Shown: piece by piece, positions 6,097-13,778 of the stretch
Layout: each line of letters opens with the position of its first letter
How positions within the stretch are numbered: position 1 is the stretch's first letter
Assembly (NCBI GenBank): GCA_021162225.1
Contig: JAGGZB010000107.1
Coordinates: 1-14,512, forward strand
Direction: 5' to 3'
From: Candidatus Bathyarchaeota archaeon
GTDB lineage: Archaea; Thermoproteota; Bathyarchaeia; Bathyarchaeales; DTEX01
Length of the DNA stretch: 14,512 bases
The notes under the pieces: model-generated
Seen by the model: the letters and a program-made list of their open reading frames with translations, nothing else
Database searches by the model: none
Told to the model about the DNA's origin: nothing
Program-made: the position numbers and the translations under genes

Positions 6097-7428
6097 TTAC
6101 ATCGTTGATTTCGTGAAGTTTAGGTCATCAATCACGGCGTATGGAGTTAACGTTGGAACCTCAACCTCCCACCATCTGATCCATCTCCGTGTTCGGCTGA
6201 GATCTCGGATGTTCCTTAGGATACGTAGCATGTTATCGCTTATCCTAAGCTCTCTAACCGAAGACTCTATGGATCCGCCTCTTATGAGGAATATTCCGTC
6301 TCTGGGAATAGTTGAGAAGTCACCTGTCCTATAGTTTTGATACCTCAAATACCAATCGTTAGTGACATATATTCCTCTGTCAATCTCTGCTAGGAGATCC
6401 TCAAATGATTTCTCGCCAGGCTCAACTATCAGGTTCCATGGATGCGGAGAGATCAGCCCCGCGTTTCCCGTCGTCTCAACACCGTACTTCTTAGCCGTCA
6501 TGCTATTATGCAGGTATCCCTTAAGGACTCCCCTCTCTATGATTACATTTCTTCTTGTAGGAACTCCTTCATCATCAAAGGCTCTGGCCCCGTAGGAACC
6601 TGCAACTGTAGGATCATCGATTAGGCTTAATTTTTCACAAGCAACCTGAGAGCCCACCTTATCAGCTAGAAATGACTGGCCAATATCCACGAGAAACGCG
6701 GATGAGAGTATGCCGACTTGGCTGATTAAATCAGCGAAGACAAGCGGTCCGAGGAGGGCAGTGAATCTTCCCGGTTCTCCGGGTTTAGGATTCGAGGCAG
6801 CTGCAGCTATCTCCCCAGCGATCCTTCCAGCTTCTGAAGGATCGAATCTATCCTCATCGCCACTGACCGAGACGAAGTGTCCAGAGGAGATCTCGGATGT
6901 GAATGCTCTAACCGATATATCCAGTGCTCCCCTCTCCTGACTCGCATGCACGTTACCCGACGTAGCCAGCACGTTTCTCTCAACAACTGCATTCAGCGTC
7001 CCTGCTACCTTCTTAGCTCCCTCCTTCAAAGCGGCGTTTATGGCTTCTTCAACGTAACCGACGAGTCTATCTGGGTTAAGAGAGACCTTGGAACCCCTAA
7101 GTAGCTTCGGATCGTAGCTGAAGGGGCCTTCAGGTAGAGGAGCATAGAGTTCGCTTGGCGGCGTCATCCTAGCTATTTTGATAAGCTTTTCAACGGTCTT
7201 CTCGAGGCTTCGAGTTGAAGAGAACGGAATGGTTGTGGCGGCTCTCCGCCTCTTAATCATTAAGAATATGTCCACCGTTGACTCATCGTAAAACTTAGAG
7301 ATCGTTACCTCATTGTTTGAGAATCTAATCATAATGTGCTGTCTATCGTGGAGGTTCGCAACTGCATCGGTGGCTCCTCTCCTTAACGCTAAATCGACAA
7401 TATATGATGGCGCCTCATCCTTCTTCAT
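6097..7428 (-). CDS. pmbA: TldE/PmbA-type subunit of TldD-PmbA metallopeptidase
   Basis: A 443-residue member of the TldD/PmbA family. It shares the family's central fold (DDPTVAGSYGARAFDDEGVPTR, 271-292; YLHNSMTAKKYG, 305-316; TGNAG, 320-324) but has no HExxxH in the place where TldD carries it: the region around LLGPLVFADLISQVG (225-239) is metal-free. That is the mark of PmbA/TldE, the non-catalytic partner that forms a complex with TldD to digest unfolded or modified peptides in the cytoplasm. The ATG at 7428 follows the tldD stop by three bases, with GGGAGG inside the tldD end acting as ribosome site, so translation is probably coupled. Length and order are normal for archaea. Confidence 0.92.
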   Translation of the reverse strand: MKKDEAPSYIVDLALRRGATDAVANLHDRQHIMIRFSNNEVTISKFYDESTVDIFLMIKRRRAATTIPFSSTRSLEKTVEKLIKIARMTPPSELYAPLPEGPFSYDPKLLRGSKVSLNPDRLVGYVEEAINAALKEGAKKVAGTLNAVVERNVLATSGNVHASQERGALDISVRAFTSEISSGHFVSVSGDEDRFDPSEAGRIAGEIAAAASNPKPGEPGRFTALLGPLVFADLISQVGILSSAFLVDIGQSFLADKVGSQVACEKLSLIDDPTVAGSYGARAFDDEGVPTRRNVIIERGVLKGYLHNSMTAKKYGVETTGNAGLISPHPWNLIVEPGEKSFEDLLAEIDRGIYVTNDWYLRYQNYRTGDFSTIPRDGIFLIRGGSIESSVRELRISDNMLRILRNIRDLSRTRRWIRWWEVEVPTLTPYAVIDDLNFTKSTM

Positions 7429-7431
7429 GCT

Positions 7432-8862
7432 TCATCCTCCCAAGATCACTTCCCTTAACCTTACATGAGGCCCTCCAGTCCAGACAGGGATTCCTTGTAG
7501 CGGATCACCCTTACCACAATATGCGGCTTGAAACTCCAAGTCTCTGCCAACAGCATCCACCGAGGACCATAGACCAGTTGTGGTCACCTCTAAGACAGGA
7601 TTTCTAATTCTCTCCTTGATCTCTCCATTCAATATTCTATAGGCTTCGAGCCCCACGTATCGCTGGTTAAATCTTCTATCATCAATATTCCATTCCATGA
7701 AGTTCCTAATATAGACGCCTTCCTTCACATCCTCTAAGAGCTCCTCCACCGAGTAATCTCCAGGTTCAAGATACGTGTTAGCCATCCTGACTATGGGTTC
7801 CCTGTCGAAGGCTGAGGCCCTGGCGGATCCATTACTCTTGACGCCGAAGACACTTGCGGTCTCCCTATTGTGGAGAAACTCATTTATTACGCCCTCCTTT
7901 ATAAGCGTGCGTTTTCTAGCCTTAACGCCTTCATCATCGTATAGGTAGAAGCCGAAGGAGCCGTCCAGCGTAGGATCATCCACAACGTTTACGAGACGTG
8001 AGCCAACCCGTAGGCCTATCGAGTCCCTGTTGAGATATGTCTCTCCGGCCTGAGCTGCCTCCCTCCCTAGGATTCTGTCAGCTTCACCAGGGTGACCAGA
8101 GGATTCATGACAGATGAGACCGACGAGTTCAGGTCCAAGGATGACATCGGTCTTTCCGGAGGGGCTCTTCCCGGCGGATAGGAGTATCTCGGAGAGGGTT
8201 TCAGCTTCCTTCTCAATGAGGCTTGGCAATCTCCACCTCTCCACGATCTCCCAGCCGCCGGAGCCGCCGAGGTCAAAGAATCTCTGAACCGAACCCTTCT
8301 GCGGATGGAAGGCCGTCATTAGCATGGAGAAGGCAGCTCTTGGGATAAGGCTATAAACGTATGCTCCATCACTTGATGCTACGAGCTTTTCAGTCATCCA
8401 TGTGTCGATCGTCATGCTGCATGCTGGAACCTTAACATTTCTTTCAGTAGCCTCCTCCACGGCTCGCTTATATGCTTCCTTGAGCAAGCTAGTCCTTGAC
8501 TCAATATCTATTGAGTCAAAGCCGATACGCTGTTTAACCTCCACCTTAACATTTCCTAAACTGCTGTCATCCATCGAGACTTTTTCATGCATGATCCTCG
8601 CTGATGCACGTGCCATTTTAAAAGCTCTGCTTGAGGCGGCTTTAACATCCCTCCTCGTGAGGCCGTCTGTCGACGCAAATCCAAGAGCTCCATCCACAAG
8701 CACCCTTACGCTTATGCCCTTCTTCTCCTCAAGTACAGCAGCTTCTGGAAAACCATTCTTCAAGATCACAGTTTCTTGAATGTCGCGCTGAAATCTCGCC
8801 TCAGCATACTTCGCTCCTAGACTCTCCGCATAATTCACGGCTAACTCGATTAGGTCTTCCAA
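7432..8862 (-). CDS. tldD: TldD zinc metallopeptidase, catalytic subunit
   Basis: A 476-residue TldD protease. The zinc site is HESSGH (252-257) in GLICHESSGHPGEADR, and the third metal ligand expected from the E. coli enzyme, a C-terminal cysteine, is present at C449 in the segment YCGKGDPLQGIP (448-459). The family's DDPTLDGSFGFYLYDDEGV (295-313) and FLHNRETA (329-336) are also intact. With PmbA it forms a protease that can trim peptides, including ribosomally made peptide products in bacteria; the archaeal substrate is not known. The start is TTG 8862, with an ideal GGGAGGAG 6 bases upstream. Two TATA-like elements (8914-8922 and 8949-8957) lie upstream. It is the first gene of the tldD-pmbA operon. 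Confidence 0.95.
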   Translation of the reverse strand: MEDLIELAVNYAESLGAKYAEARFQRDIQETVILKNGFPEAAVLEEKKGISVRVLVDGALGFASTDGLTRRDVKAASSRAFKMARASARIMHEKVSMDDSSLGNVKVEVKQRIGFDSIDIESRTSLLKEAYKRAVEEATERNVKVPACSMTIDTWMTEKLVASSDGAYVYSLIPRAAFSMLMTAFHPQKGSVQRFFDLGGSGGWEIVERWRLPSLIEKEAETLSEILLSAGKSPSGKTDVILGPELVGLICHESSGHPGEADRILGREAAQAGETYLNRDSIGLRVGSRLVNVVDDPTLDGSFGFYLYDDEGVKARKRTLIKEGVINEFLHNRETASVFGVKSNGSARASAFDREPIVRMANTYLEPGDYSVEELLEDVKEGVYIRNFMEWNIDDRRFNQRYVGLEAYRILNGEIKERIRNPVLEVTTTGLWSSVDAVGRDLEFQAAYCGKGDPLQGIPVWTGGPHVRLREVILGG

Positions 8863-8913
8863 GATTATCTCCTCCCAGCAGGAATATCCGTCAGCTCCTA
8901 GAGTAATTTTAGG

Positions 8914-8922
8914 AAAATATTA
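8914..8922 (-). promoter_or_regulatory. TATA-like element of tldD-pmbA
   Basis: TAATATTTT on the - strand, 52-60 bases before the TTG start; it would leave a leader of about 25-30 bases that contains the strong GGGAGGAG site. A second candidate, CTTTATAA, lies at 8949-8957. Confidence 0.4.
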
Positions 8923-9018
8923 AGTTAATGCGAGCATTCCTTTATCTTATTATAAAGATTACATTTTGGAGAATGCGTCTATGCTGAATTCGCCGCTTAG
9001 AAGACGAGATCTTCAGAG

Positions 9019-9225
9019 CTATGATCTTGACTTGTCCAAGTCAGGGAATCTGTAGACCCTCTGTAATGCTCCTCTCTCTTTAAGCTCTTTAACAATGAGA
9101 TTACGTAGCCATTCGGACGGCGTTAACCCCTCCGTCTGGGATTCATGGATAACGGCCTCTTTTATCGCCGACGTAACACGCGTGCATAGAAGCTCTCCTT
9201 TAGTATCCCCTTCTATCCTAGGCAA
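9019..9225 (-). CDS. Small ribbon-helix-helix-like DNA-binding protein
   Basis: The 68 residues read like an Arc/CopG-type regulator: a strand (LLCTRVTSA, 13-21), helix A (IKEAVIHESQTEG, 22-34), then TPSEWLRNLIVKELKERG (35-52) as helix B. The SEWLRNLI string is very typical of such proteins. The remaining 16 residues form a basic tail. Such proteins dimerise and bind operators, often as self-regulating repressors or antitoxins, but no toxin partner is evident. The start is a TTG at 9225, with GGAG close by and a TATA-like ATATAT at 9247-9252, so the mRNA probably has almost no leader. It lies between a zinc-ribbon membrane protein and tldD, all on the same strand. Confidence 0.7.
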   Translation of the reverse strand: MPRIEGDTKGELLCTRVTSAIKEAVIHESQTEGLTPSEWLRNLIVKELKERGALQRVYRFPDLDKSRS

Positions 9226-9300
9226 TTCTCCACGCGTCCTCCAAAGAATATATGAGTATACATGCTTAAAATCTCTTTTCCAAATTTCTGAAGAACCATC

Positions 9301-9681
9301 TTATGAGATTAAAATTTTAAAGAATCCATATAGAGATGTGAAGAATCCAGCCTGTAGCCCATAAACTTTAAGTGAGGGATACAGTAGATACGCCAGTACT
9401 CCCCCCAAAAAGACGCCGAATACTCCCTCAACGATGCCGACCTTATCCCTTTCTCCGGGAAGCCACTTAATTATCTTGCCGCATCCATTACAGTGTATGT
9501 GGCGAAGAGAGTTTTCCGAGTTGTAACCTGAAATCTTCGCTTTGTTCAGATCTGTTAGACAGCCGCATCGTTTACAGCGTATGTATTGCCTTCTGCTATG
9601 CGTTGGGGCGAGAGGCTGCTTCAGCCCCGGCTTACTTTTTTCTCTGGAGAACGAGCGTCTCCTCTTTTCTGTAAGAAGCAT
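9301..9681 (-). CDS. Zinc-ribbon protein with two membrane segments
   Basis: I do not recognise a family. The 126 residues have a very basic N-terminus (about 1-35), then two CxxC pairs (C36/C39 and C64/C67) that fit a zinc ribbon, then two hydrophobic stretches (about 81-101 and 104-124) that fit membrane helices. The topology would place the zinc ribbon on one side, probably the cytoplasm because of the positive N-terminus. The ATG at 9681 sits 18-33 bases from a 16-base palindrome that contains a TATA sequence, so the mRNA is probably leaderless. The gene precedes the small ribbon-helix-helix gene by 75 bases. It may be a membrane-anchored regulator or nucleic-acid-binding protein, but this is speculation. 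Confidence 0.62.
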   Translation of the reverse strand: MLLTEKRRRSFSREKSKPGLKQPLAPTHSRRQYIRCKRCGCLTDLNKAKISGYNSENSLRHIHCNGCGKIIKWLPGERDKVGIVEGVFGVFLGGVLAYLLYPSLKVYGLQAGFFTSLYGFFKILIS

Positions 9682-9698
9682 GAACTTTGTTCGTTCGC

Positions 9699-9714
9699 AA
9701 AAATTATAATTTTT
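9699..9714 (-). promoter_or_regulatory. 16-base AT palindrome covering a TATA box
   Basis: AAAAATTATAATTTTT is a perfect palindrome 18-33 bases before the ATG of the zinc-ribbon gene. It contains the probable TATA box; its symmetry could also permit + strand initiation. Confidence 0.5.
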
Positions 9715-9776
9715 ATGAAGAAAAATGCTATTTTTTCAATAACTTTTTTAAATATTCATGCAAAATACTTTCGTAG

Positions 9777-9801
9777 AACCTATAATTCTAACCTATAATT
9801 C
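9777..9801. repeat. Two 12-base direct repeats, 13-base period
   Basis: AACCTATAATTC occurs at 9777-9788 and 9790-9801, separated by one base, in the gap between the KaiC-like gene and the zinc-ribbon gene. It may be an operator for the zinc-ribbon gene or a 3' element of the KaiC-like gene. Confidence 0.6.
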
Positions 9802-9854
9802 ATGTCATAAATCCGTAACTTTCAACAGAACCTAGAGTCCCTAGTGTTAGTTCA

Positions 9855-10790
9855 TCAATCAGAGATCAGCTTCCTAGCGTTCTTGATGATCTTAGACGCA
9901 GCTCTCCTCGAAATCTTCAAGTTACTAGCCAGAAACTTCGGGTCAGCCTCAGCTAAGTCCTCAGCCGATCTTATCCCCAACGACCGCAGAAGATTAGAAC
10001 GCTTAACGCCGATGCCTTTAACCTCTAGGAGATCCGTGAATCCGCGGCGAACCGAATATTCTTCCTCCCTAGATTTCTCCTCCTTACTCTTCTCCCCATC
10101 AAGTATGACGAATCCCTCAGATGTTATATCATATTCATGTGGAGTCCTCGTATGATTAGTTCCCCTCATCTTCAATATTCTAAATCTTCTGCGAAGAATT
10201 TCGTTCTTGTCAAAGTATGTTTCGAAATGTATTATTCCATCAGCAAGGAACTCAGATATTCCCTCACCTAGAGAAGTAGATCCCCAAGGCTGATCAAGAA
10301 TAAGGATTGATACACAGTTGGCCTTCTTTAAAAATCTGTAGAGGAGATGAATCATTACGCGTATATCTATCGGCTCCTTCAGCCCCATACTTATTGCTGA
10401 GAAAGAATCTATAACAAGTCTATTAGCGTTAAGCGAGGTCATAGTCTCCATTATTGTGTCAAGATTTTTTTGAAGCCCAGATTCACGGGTTACCGAAAGA
10501 TCTAAGATGGCGACTCTCCCATCCTTCTCCAGCCTTTCGAAGTCCCATCCAAACCTCATCATATTCTTAAGGAATGTCTCCTTCGTCTCCGCGAAGCAAA
10601 CATAGACTCCCTTAGCTCTATGACGAGTTGCACCATTATATAGAAACTGCGCCGAGAAAGTTGTCTTGCCAGCACCGGGATAACCCACGAGCAGTATCAT
10701 GCTGTTCTCGGGAAAGCCTCCCTCAATCAATTCATCAAATTTTGGGATCCCTGTCGGTATACGCTGAATAATCATAGCATGCACCATCAA
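9855..10790 (-). CDS. KaiC/RadA-type ATPase with C-terminal helix-hairpin-helix domain
   Basis: One RecA-fold KaiC domain: Walker A GYPGAGKT (36-43), a catalytic-type glutamate E68 in CFAETKE, Walker B LVID (125-128), and the KaiC signature KMRGTNHTRTPHEYDI (207-222). A charged linker (232-245) leads to a helix-hairpin-helix region (252-308; EVKGIGVKRSNLLRSLGI and a second repeat), which in other proteins binds DNA non-specifically. RadA has such a domain at its N-terminus; here it is C-terminal. KaiC-like archaeal ATPases are thought to act in signalling or DNA transactions; a role on nucleic acid is inferred. The frame begins at TTG 10790, but ATG 10787 or the ATG at residue 6 is as likely. 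A TATA box (10835-10844) and a palindrome near the RNA start precede it. Confidence 0.9.
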   Translation of the reverse strand: MMVHAMIIQRIPTGIPKFDELIEGGFPENSMILLVGYPGAGKTTFSAQFLYNGATRHRAKGVYVCFAETKETFLKNMMRFGWDFERLEKDGRVAILDLSVTRESGLQKNLDTIMETMTSLNANRLVIDSFSAISMGLKEPIDIRVMIHLLYRFLKKANCVSILILDQPWGSTSLGEGISEFLADGIIHFETYFDKNEILRRRFRILKMRGTNHTRTPHEYDITSEGFVILDGEKSKEEKSREEEYSVRRGFTDLLEVKGIGVKRSNLLRSLGIRSAEDLAEADPKFLASNLKISRRAASKIIKNARKLISD

Positions 10791-10800
10791 TCAAAGAAAT

Positions 10801-10812
10801 GGTATCAATACC
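10801..10812 (-). promoter_or_regulatory. Palindrome at predicted RNA start of the KaiC-like gene
   Basis: GGTAT-CA-ATACC, two perfect 5-base arms around two bases, lies just where transcription from the TATA box at 10835-10844 should begin. It is a possible operator or leader hairpin. Confidence 0.35.
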
Positions 10813-10834
10813 CTCTTTGTTTTTTCTTTTTCAT

Positions 10835-10844
10835 AATATAAAGG
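10835..10844 (-). promoter_or_regulatory. TATA box of the KaiC-like gene
   Basis: CCTTTATATT on the - strand, about 48-57 bases before the ATG at 10787, predicting a leader of roughly 25 bases without a good ribosome site. Confidence 0.5.
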
Positions 10845-10934
10845 TGTTGCCATATAGGGGGTTTCCGAGCCTTCGAAACGCACAAACCAGTATATCTGGC
10901 TTCTCATATCTCCCCAAGGCTCTTATCCGATACT

Positions 10935-11600
10935 CTAATCAACTAAGCCGCATTTCCTCAAAACCTCATTGAAGGCCCTTCGCGAAAGGCTCCTCTTATA
11001 TCTTCTTAAAGCTAGGATTAAGTCCTCCTCAGCTTTGCAACCGATTGATTCAGTTATCAAGCTAGCTAGGCTTCCCCTCAAGAACAGGAATTGGCAGATG
11101 GACGTGACATTCGAGACTCTTCTCTTCACACTCGCCGTCTCAAAGTCTAAAATCCAAGGAGTATCCTTATGATCTACGATCACATGCCCTGTAGCTCTAC
11201 TTAACTCTCCATGATCCAGTCCGACCTCGTCAAGCCTTCTACACTGCTCCAGAATCTCCCTTAAGACTCTACGAATTCTCTCCGCTGAGTCTCTTTCACA
11301 ACGTATCTTCTCAATCCATCCCGCTAGAGGCATACCCTCTATAAACTCCATCAGAAGGATGTTTCGAGTAAATCCTAAGAGTCTCGGCCCAACATTGACG
11401 GAGTTTGCGATCTTAAGCATTTCAGCTTCACGTCTCATGCTCTCTCGATCAGCATCTGTCCGTCTAATCTTAAGTGCAACTTTACCCGCATCCGTATATG
11501 CTGAGATAACTATGCCTACACATCCCTTACCCAAAACTGAGACTTCCCCGATCTTTTTATCTCCGGAGAAACATAGCGCCTTGACTCCTAGGCTTCTCAT
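10935..11600 (-). CDS. Atypical RIO/Bud32-like protein kinase (COG2112 type), start uncertain
   Basis: From ATG 11600 the frame gives 221 residues with a small kinase fold: glycine loop LGKGCVG (23-29), lysine K44 in VALKI, helix-C glutamate (E58 or E60), hinge LMEF (83-86), catalytic loop LDHGELSRATGHVIV (128-142) and metal-site LDFETAS (151-157). The usual HGD is HGE and the following asparagine is absent, so activity may be altered; such changes occur in the archaeal COG2112 group as I remember it. The frame remains open 49 codons further upstream (to the stop at 11750), and that stretch (KYAHIICYPQYSLDELEERL) looks coding and family-like but has no ATG, GTG or TTG. Candidate starts are ATT 11711 or CTG 11687; see findings. 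It is the last gene of thpR-cca-kinase. Confidence 0.85.
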   Translation of the reverse strand: MRSLGVKALCFSGDKKIGEVSVLGKGCVGIVISAYTDAGKVALKIRRTDADRESMRREAEMLKIANSVNVGPRLLGFTRNILLMEFIEGMPLAGWIEKIRCERDSAERIRRVLREILEQCRRLDEVGLDHGELSRATGHVIVDHKDTPWILDFETASVKRRVSNVTSICQFLFLRGSLASLITESIGCKAEEDLILALRRYKRSLSRRAFNEVLRKCGLVD

Positions 11601-11724
11601 TTCACGTAGTCTTTCCTCAAGCTCATCTAGACTATACTGCGGATAGCAGATTATATGCGCATACTTTTCCTCTAGAGGCCTATCCAGATAAGCTACATGC
11701 GCCTTTAAAATCCCATCCGCCCCT

Positions 11725-13149
11725 TCATTGAAGCCACATCGGCTTTCCTATCAGATATGTTGTGAAGAAAGAAGCAAAATCCTTATTGCTTAAGTAAAAA
11801 TTCACGATCTCTTCATTAACCATGACCTCAAGCGAGGAGGAGAAAGCCTCCGAGACGAGGCTGGCAACCCCCACGCTTCTCCCTCCATCCTTAAGAAAAT
11901 CTTTAAGGAGGATAGAAGCATTCCGATACCGCCTTTTCTTCTCCACAACCCATCTATCTCCCTCTATCCTAGGTCCTGAAACAAGCATCTCCGACGATAA
12001 ATGCTTCTTCAGAAACCTTTCGCAATCCATCTTCTTCGCAATAGGAGGACCTATATGCTTCTTTGCCGCTGGCAGAATATGAGACTGCAGCTCGAAGATG
12101 AACACTGTAGCTGTCTTCTCATCGCTCCAAACAGCGTCTCTCAGAACTTCGAAGTCATATCTTGAAATAAGCCCTTTAAGAGCTCTTTGGGACTTGTAGA
12201 GCTGTCCCCAGAGGACGTCAGGCACTGCTTTTACGGCTTTGGTCTTCAGAAACACGAATGATGTCCCCTTAGATCTCATCCTTTCAATCGTTTCTTGCGT
12301 ACTGAAGGGCTTTAGCTCCGGAGGGAAAAAGAATCTGACGCTTGGATTTCTGATGAAAAGTCTTGAAGCCGCTATGAACTCCGCAAGCCTCTCCCTGCTC
12401 ACTGCTGAGGCCACATTCCGATTCTTGTCAACCGGATCTATGACTATAAGCGGCTGATTAAAGACTTTCAAGGCCTCCTCAGCCCTTCCCCTATAATGGT
12501 TCTCAATATCGATTAGTATTCTTCCACGCCAATCTGAGGCTGCCTTAAGCACGTTTAGGAATGATCCGTAATACATGATTAGGAGCTCGCAGAGGTAGCC
12601 GCTGAATCCGCCGATCTTTATCTCCGCACCGTATGTTCCTATTCCTCGCATGAATCTCTTCAGTAAGCGAACCTCTCTTCTGCCCTCATGATTAAGATGC
12701 TTATTGACATATGCAGTATGGAACGGCGTTCTGTCAACGCTTGAAACAGCCTCCTCAGCCCTTTCTAACTTGAAGCATGGAACAAAATCGATGGTGAATC
12801 CTTCTATCTCAGCATGAATGTATGGATGCTCCGCGTAGGCTTCCAGAAACCTGCCCTTGCACACAGCCTTGGCAGCTTCAAGAACTTTCTGGAATGTTTC
12901 TCTCCCATGTTCCTTAGGTACAAGCATGAAGAGGTCTATATCCTTTTCTCCTGCTATCCAAGTGTCCTTCGCAATAGATCCCTCAACACATACTTCCGCT
13001 TTGAGGCCTAGCTCCTCCAGTTTACATCTGAGCTTCTCAATCAGCGAATTGACAAATCTGAGAGTATCGATCTTCTCCTCTCTGCTTGGGGTTACCCGCC
13101 GAAGCACTTCCTCACAGACCTTTTGAATTCTATCGCTGAGGCTACACAT
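11725..13149 (-). CDS. cca: Archaeal class I CCA-adding enzyme
   Basis: A tRNA nucleotidyltransferase that builds or repairs the 3' CCA of tRNAs from CTP and ATP without a template. The catalytic head is complete: GSIAKDTW (57-64), then the carboxylates D70 and D72 in GEKDIDLF, and D121 in TIDFVPCF; the DRTPFHTAYV motif (139-148) and the GGFSGYLCELLI segment (180-191) are typical of the archaeal class. 474 residues is the usual length. ATG 13149 is 18 bases past the thpR stop, with AAAGGGA as ribosome site. Its TGA (11727-11725) overlaps an ATG (11728-11726) as ATGA, as expected for coupling to the next gene. The tRNA-Val in this window already encodes CCA, so the enzyme would serve other tRNAs or repair. 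Confidence 0.96.
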   Translation of the reverse strand: MCSLSDRIQKVCEEVLRRVTPSREEKIDTLRFVNSLIEKLRCKLEELGLKAEVCVEGSIAKDTWIAGEKDIDLFMLVPKEHGRETFQKVLEAAKAVCKGRFLEAYAEHPYIHAEIEGFTIDFVPCFKLERAEEAVSSVDRTPFHTAYVNKHLNHEGRREVRLLKRFMRGIGTYGAEIKIGGFSGYLCELLIMYYGSFLNVLKAASDWRGRILIDIENHYRGRAEEALKVFNQPLIVIDPVDKNRNVASAVSRERLAEFIAASRLFIRNPSVRFFFPPELKPFSTQETIERMRSKGTSFVFLKTKAVKAVPDVLWGQLYKSQRALKGLISRYDFEVLRDAVWSDEKTATVFIFELQSHILPAAKKHIGPPIAKKMDCERFLKKHLSSEMLVSGPRIEGDRWVVEKKRRYRNASILLKDFLKDGGRSVGVASLVSEAFSSSLEVMVNEEIVNFYLSNKDFASFFTTYLIGKPMWLQ

Positions 13150-13167
13150 CTGCTACGTCCCTTTAAA

Positions 13168-13728
13168 CTACACGCATTTTTCGCGTAGCGTTAGGTAAAC
13201 AGGCCCCTCCGGCTTTAATATGCTTCTCTTGAGCCTTAAGCATTTAGCTTCAACGACGCCGAATTTATAATCCTCTATCTCTCTTAGGCAACGTGCGAGC
13301 TCATCTCTTCTATAACCCGTTTTCACCCTAGCTATTGTCAAATGTGGACTGAACTCCCTCGTCTCCTTCTTGAATCCCATCCTATAGAGTCTCGATTCAA
13401 GCTGGTTAAAGACCTCCCTCAGCTCATCGGCTCCCCTACTTATTCCCGCCCACACAACATTTATGCGTCTCATATTCGGGAAGGCCCCAACTCCTCTTAT
13501 CTCAACCTCGAAGGGTGAAAAATCAACTTTCTTCATTGCATCGTAGACTTCATCGACTTGAGACAGCGAGATATTGCCTAGGAACTTCACTGTAATATGG
13601 ATATTTTCTGGCTTTACGAATTTAAGCCGTGCCCCGGTCTCCGCTAGCATGGATTGGACATTCGATATGTTTCTCAACACCTGCGGCTCTTCAATATCAA
13701 AGGCTATAAAGCTCCTAATGCTTTCCAA
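13168..13728 (-). CDS. thpR: RNA 2',3'-cyclic phosphodiesterase (ThpR/LigT)
   Basis: A 186-residue 2H phosphoesterase. Both catalytic HxTx motifs are present, HITV (44-47) and HLTI (129-132), in a chain that begins with the typical RSFIAFDI. The family opens 2',3'-cyclic phosphates at RNA ends to 2'-phosphates and can join tRNA halves through 2',5' linkages in vitro. The start is TTG 13728, four codons before the conserved part, with AGGGAAAG upstream; TTG is supported because no other start is placed as well. It is the first gene of an operon with the CCA-adding enzyme, a frequent archaeal pairing that fits tRNA 3'-end repair. A TATA-like element at 13779-13788 would give a leader of about 30 bases. 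Confidence 0.95.
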   Translation of the reverse strand: MESIRSFIAFDIEEPQVLRNISNVQSMLAETGARLKFVKPENIHITVKFLGNISLSQVDEVYDAMKKVDFSPFEVEIRGVGAFPNMRRINVVWAGISRGADELREVFNQLESRLYRMGFKKETREFSPHLTIARVKTGYRRDELARCLREIEDYKFGVVEAKCLRLKRSILKPEGPVYLTLREKCV

Positions 13729-13778
13729 GAGAAACTTTCCCTTCTGGCTTTTCTAATCTCCCATTTTATTGGAGAATC

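Noticed and set aside
10935..11600. Bud32 (KEOPS) kinase
   Set aside because: The glycine-loop and catalytic-loop wording (LGKGCVG, HGELSRAT) differs from Bud32 and fits the COG2112 group better; no Kae1 gene is adjacent.
11700..11728. Programmed -1 frameshift at TTTTAAAG
   Set aside because: The heptamer TTTAAAG is phased to leave, not enter, the kinase frame; Phe-tRNA slipping onto ATT would mispair. A missing base or unusual start is simpler.
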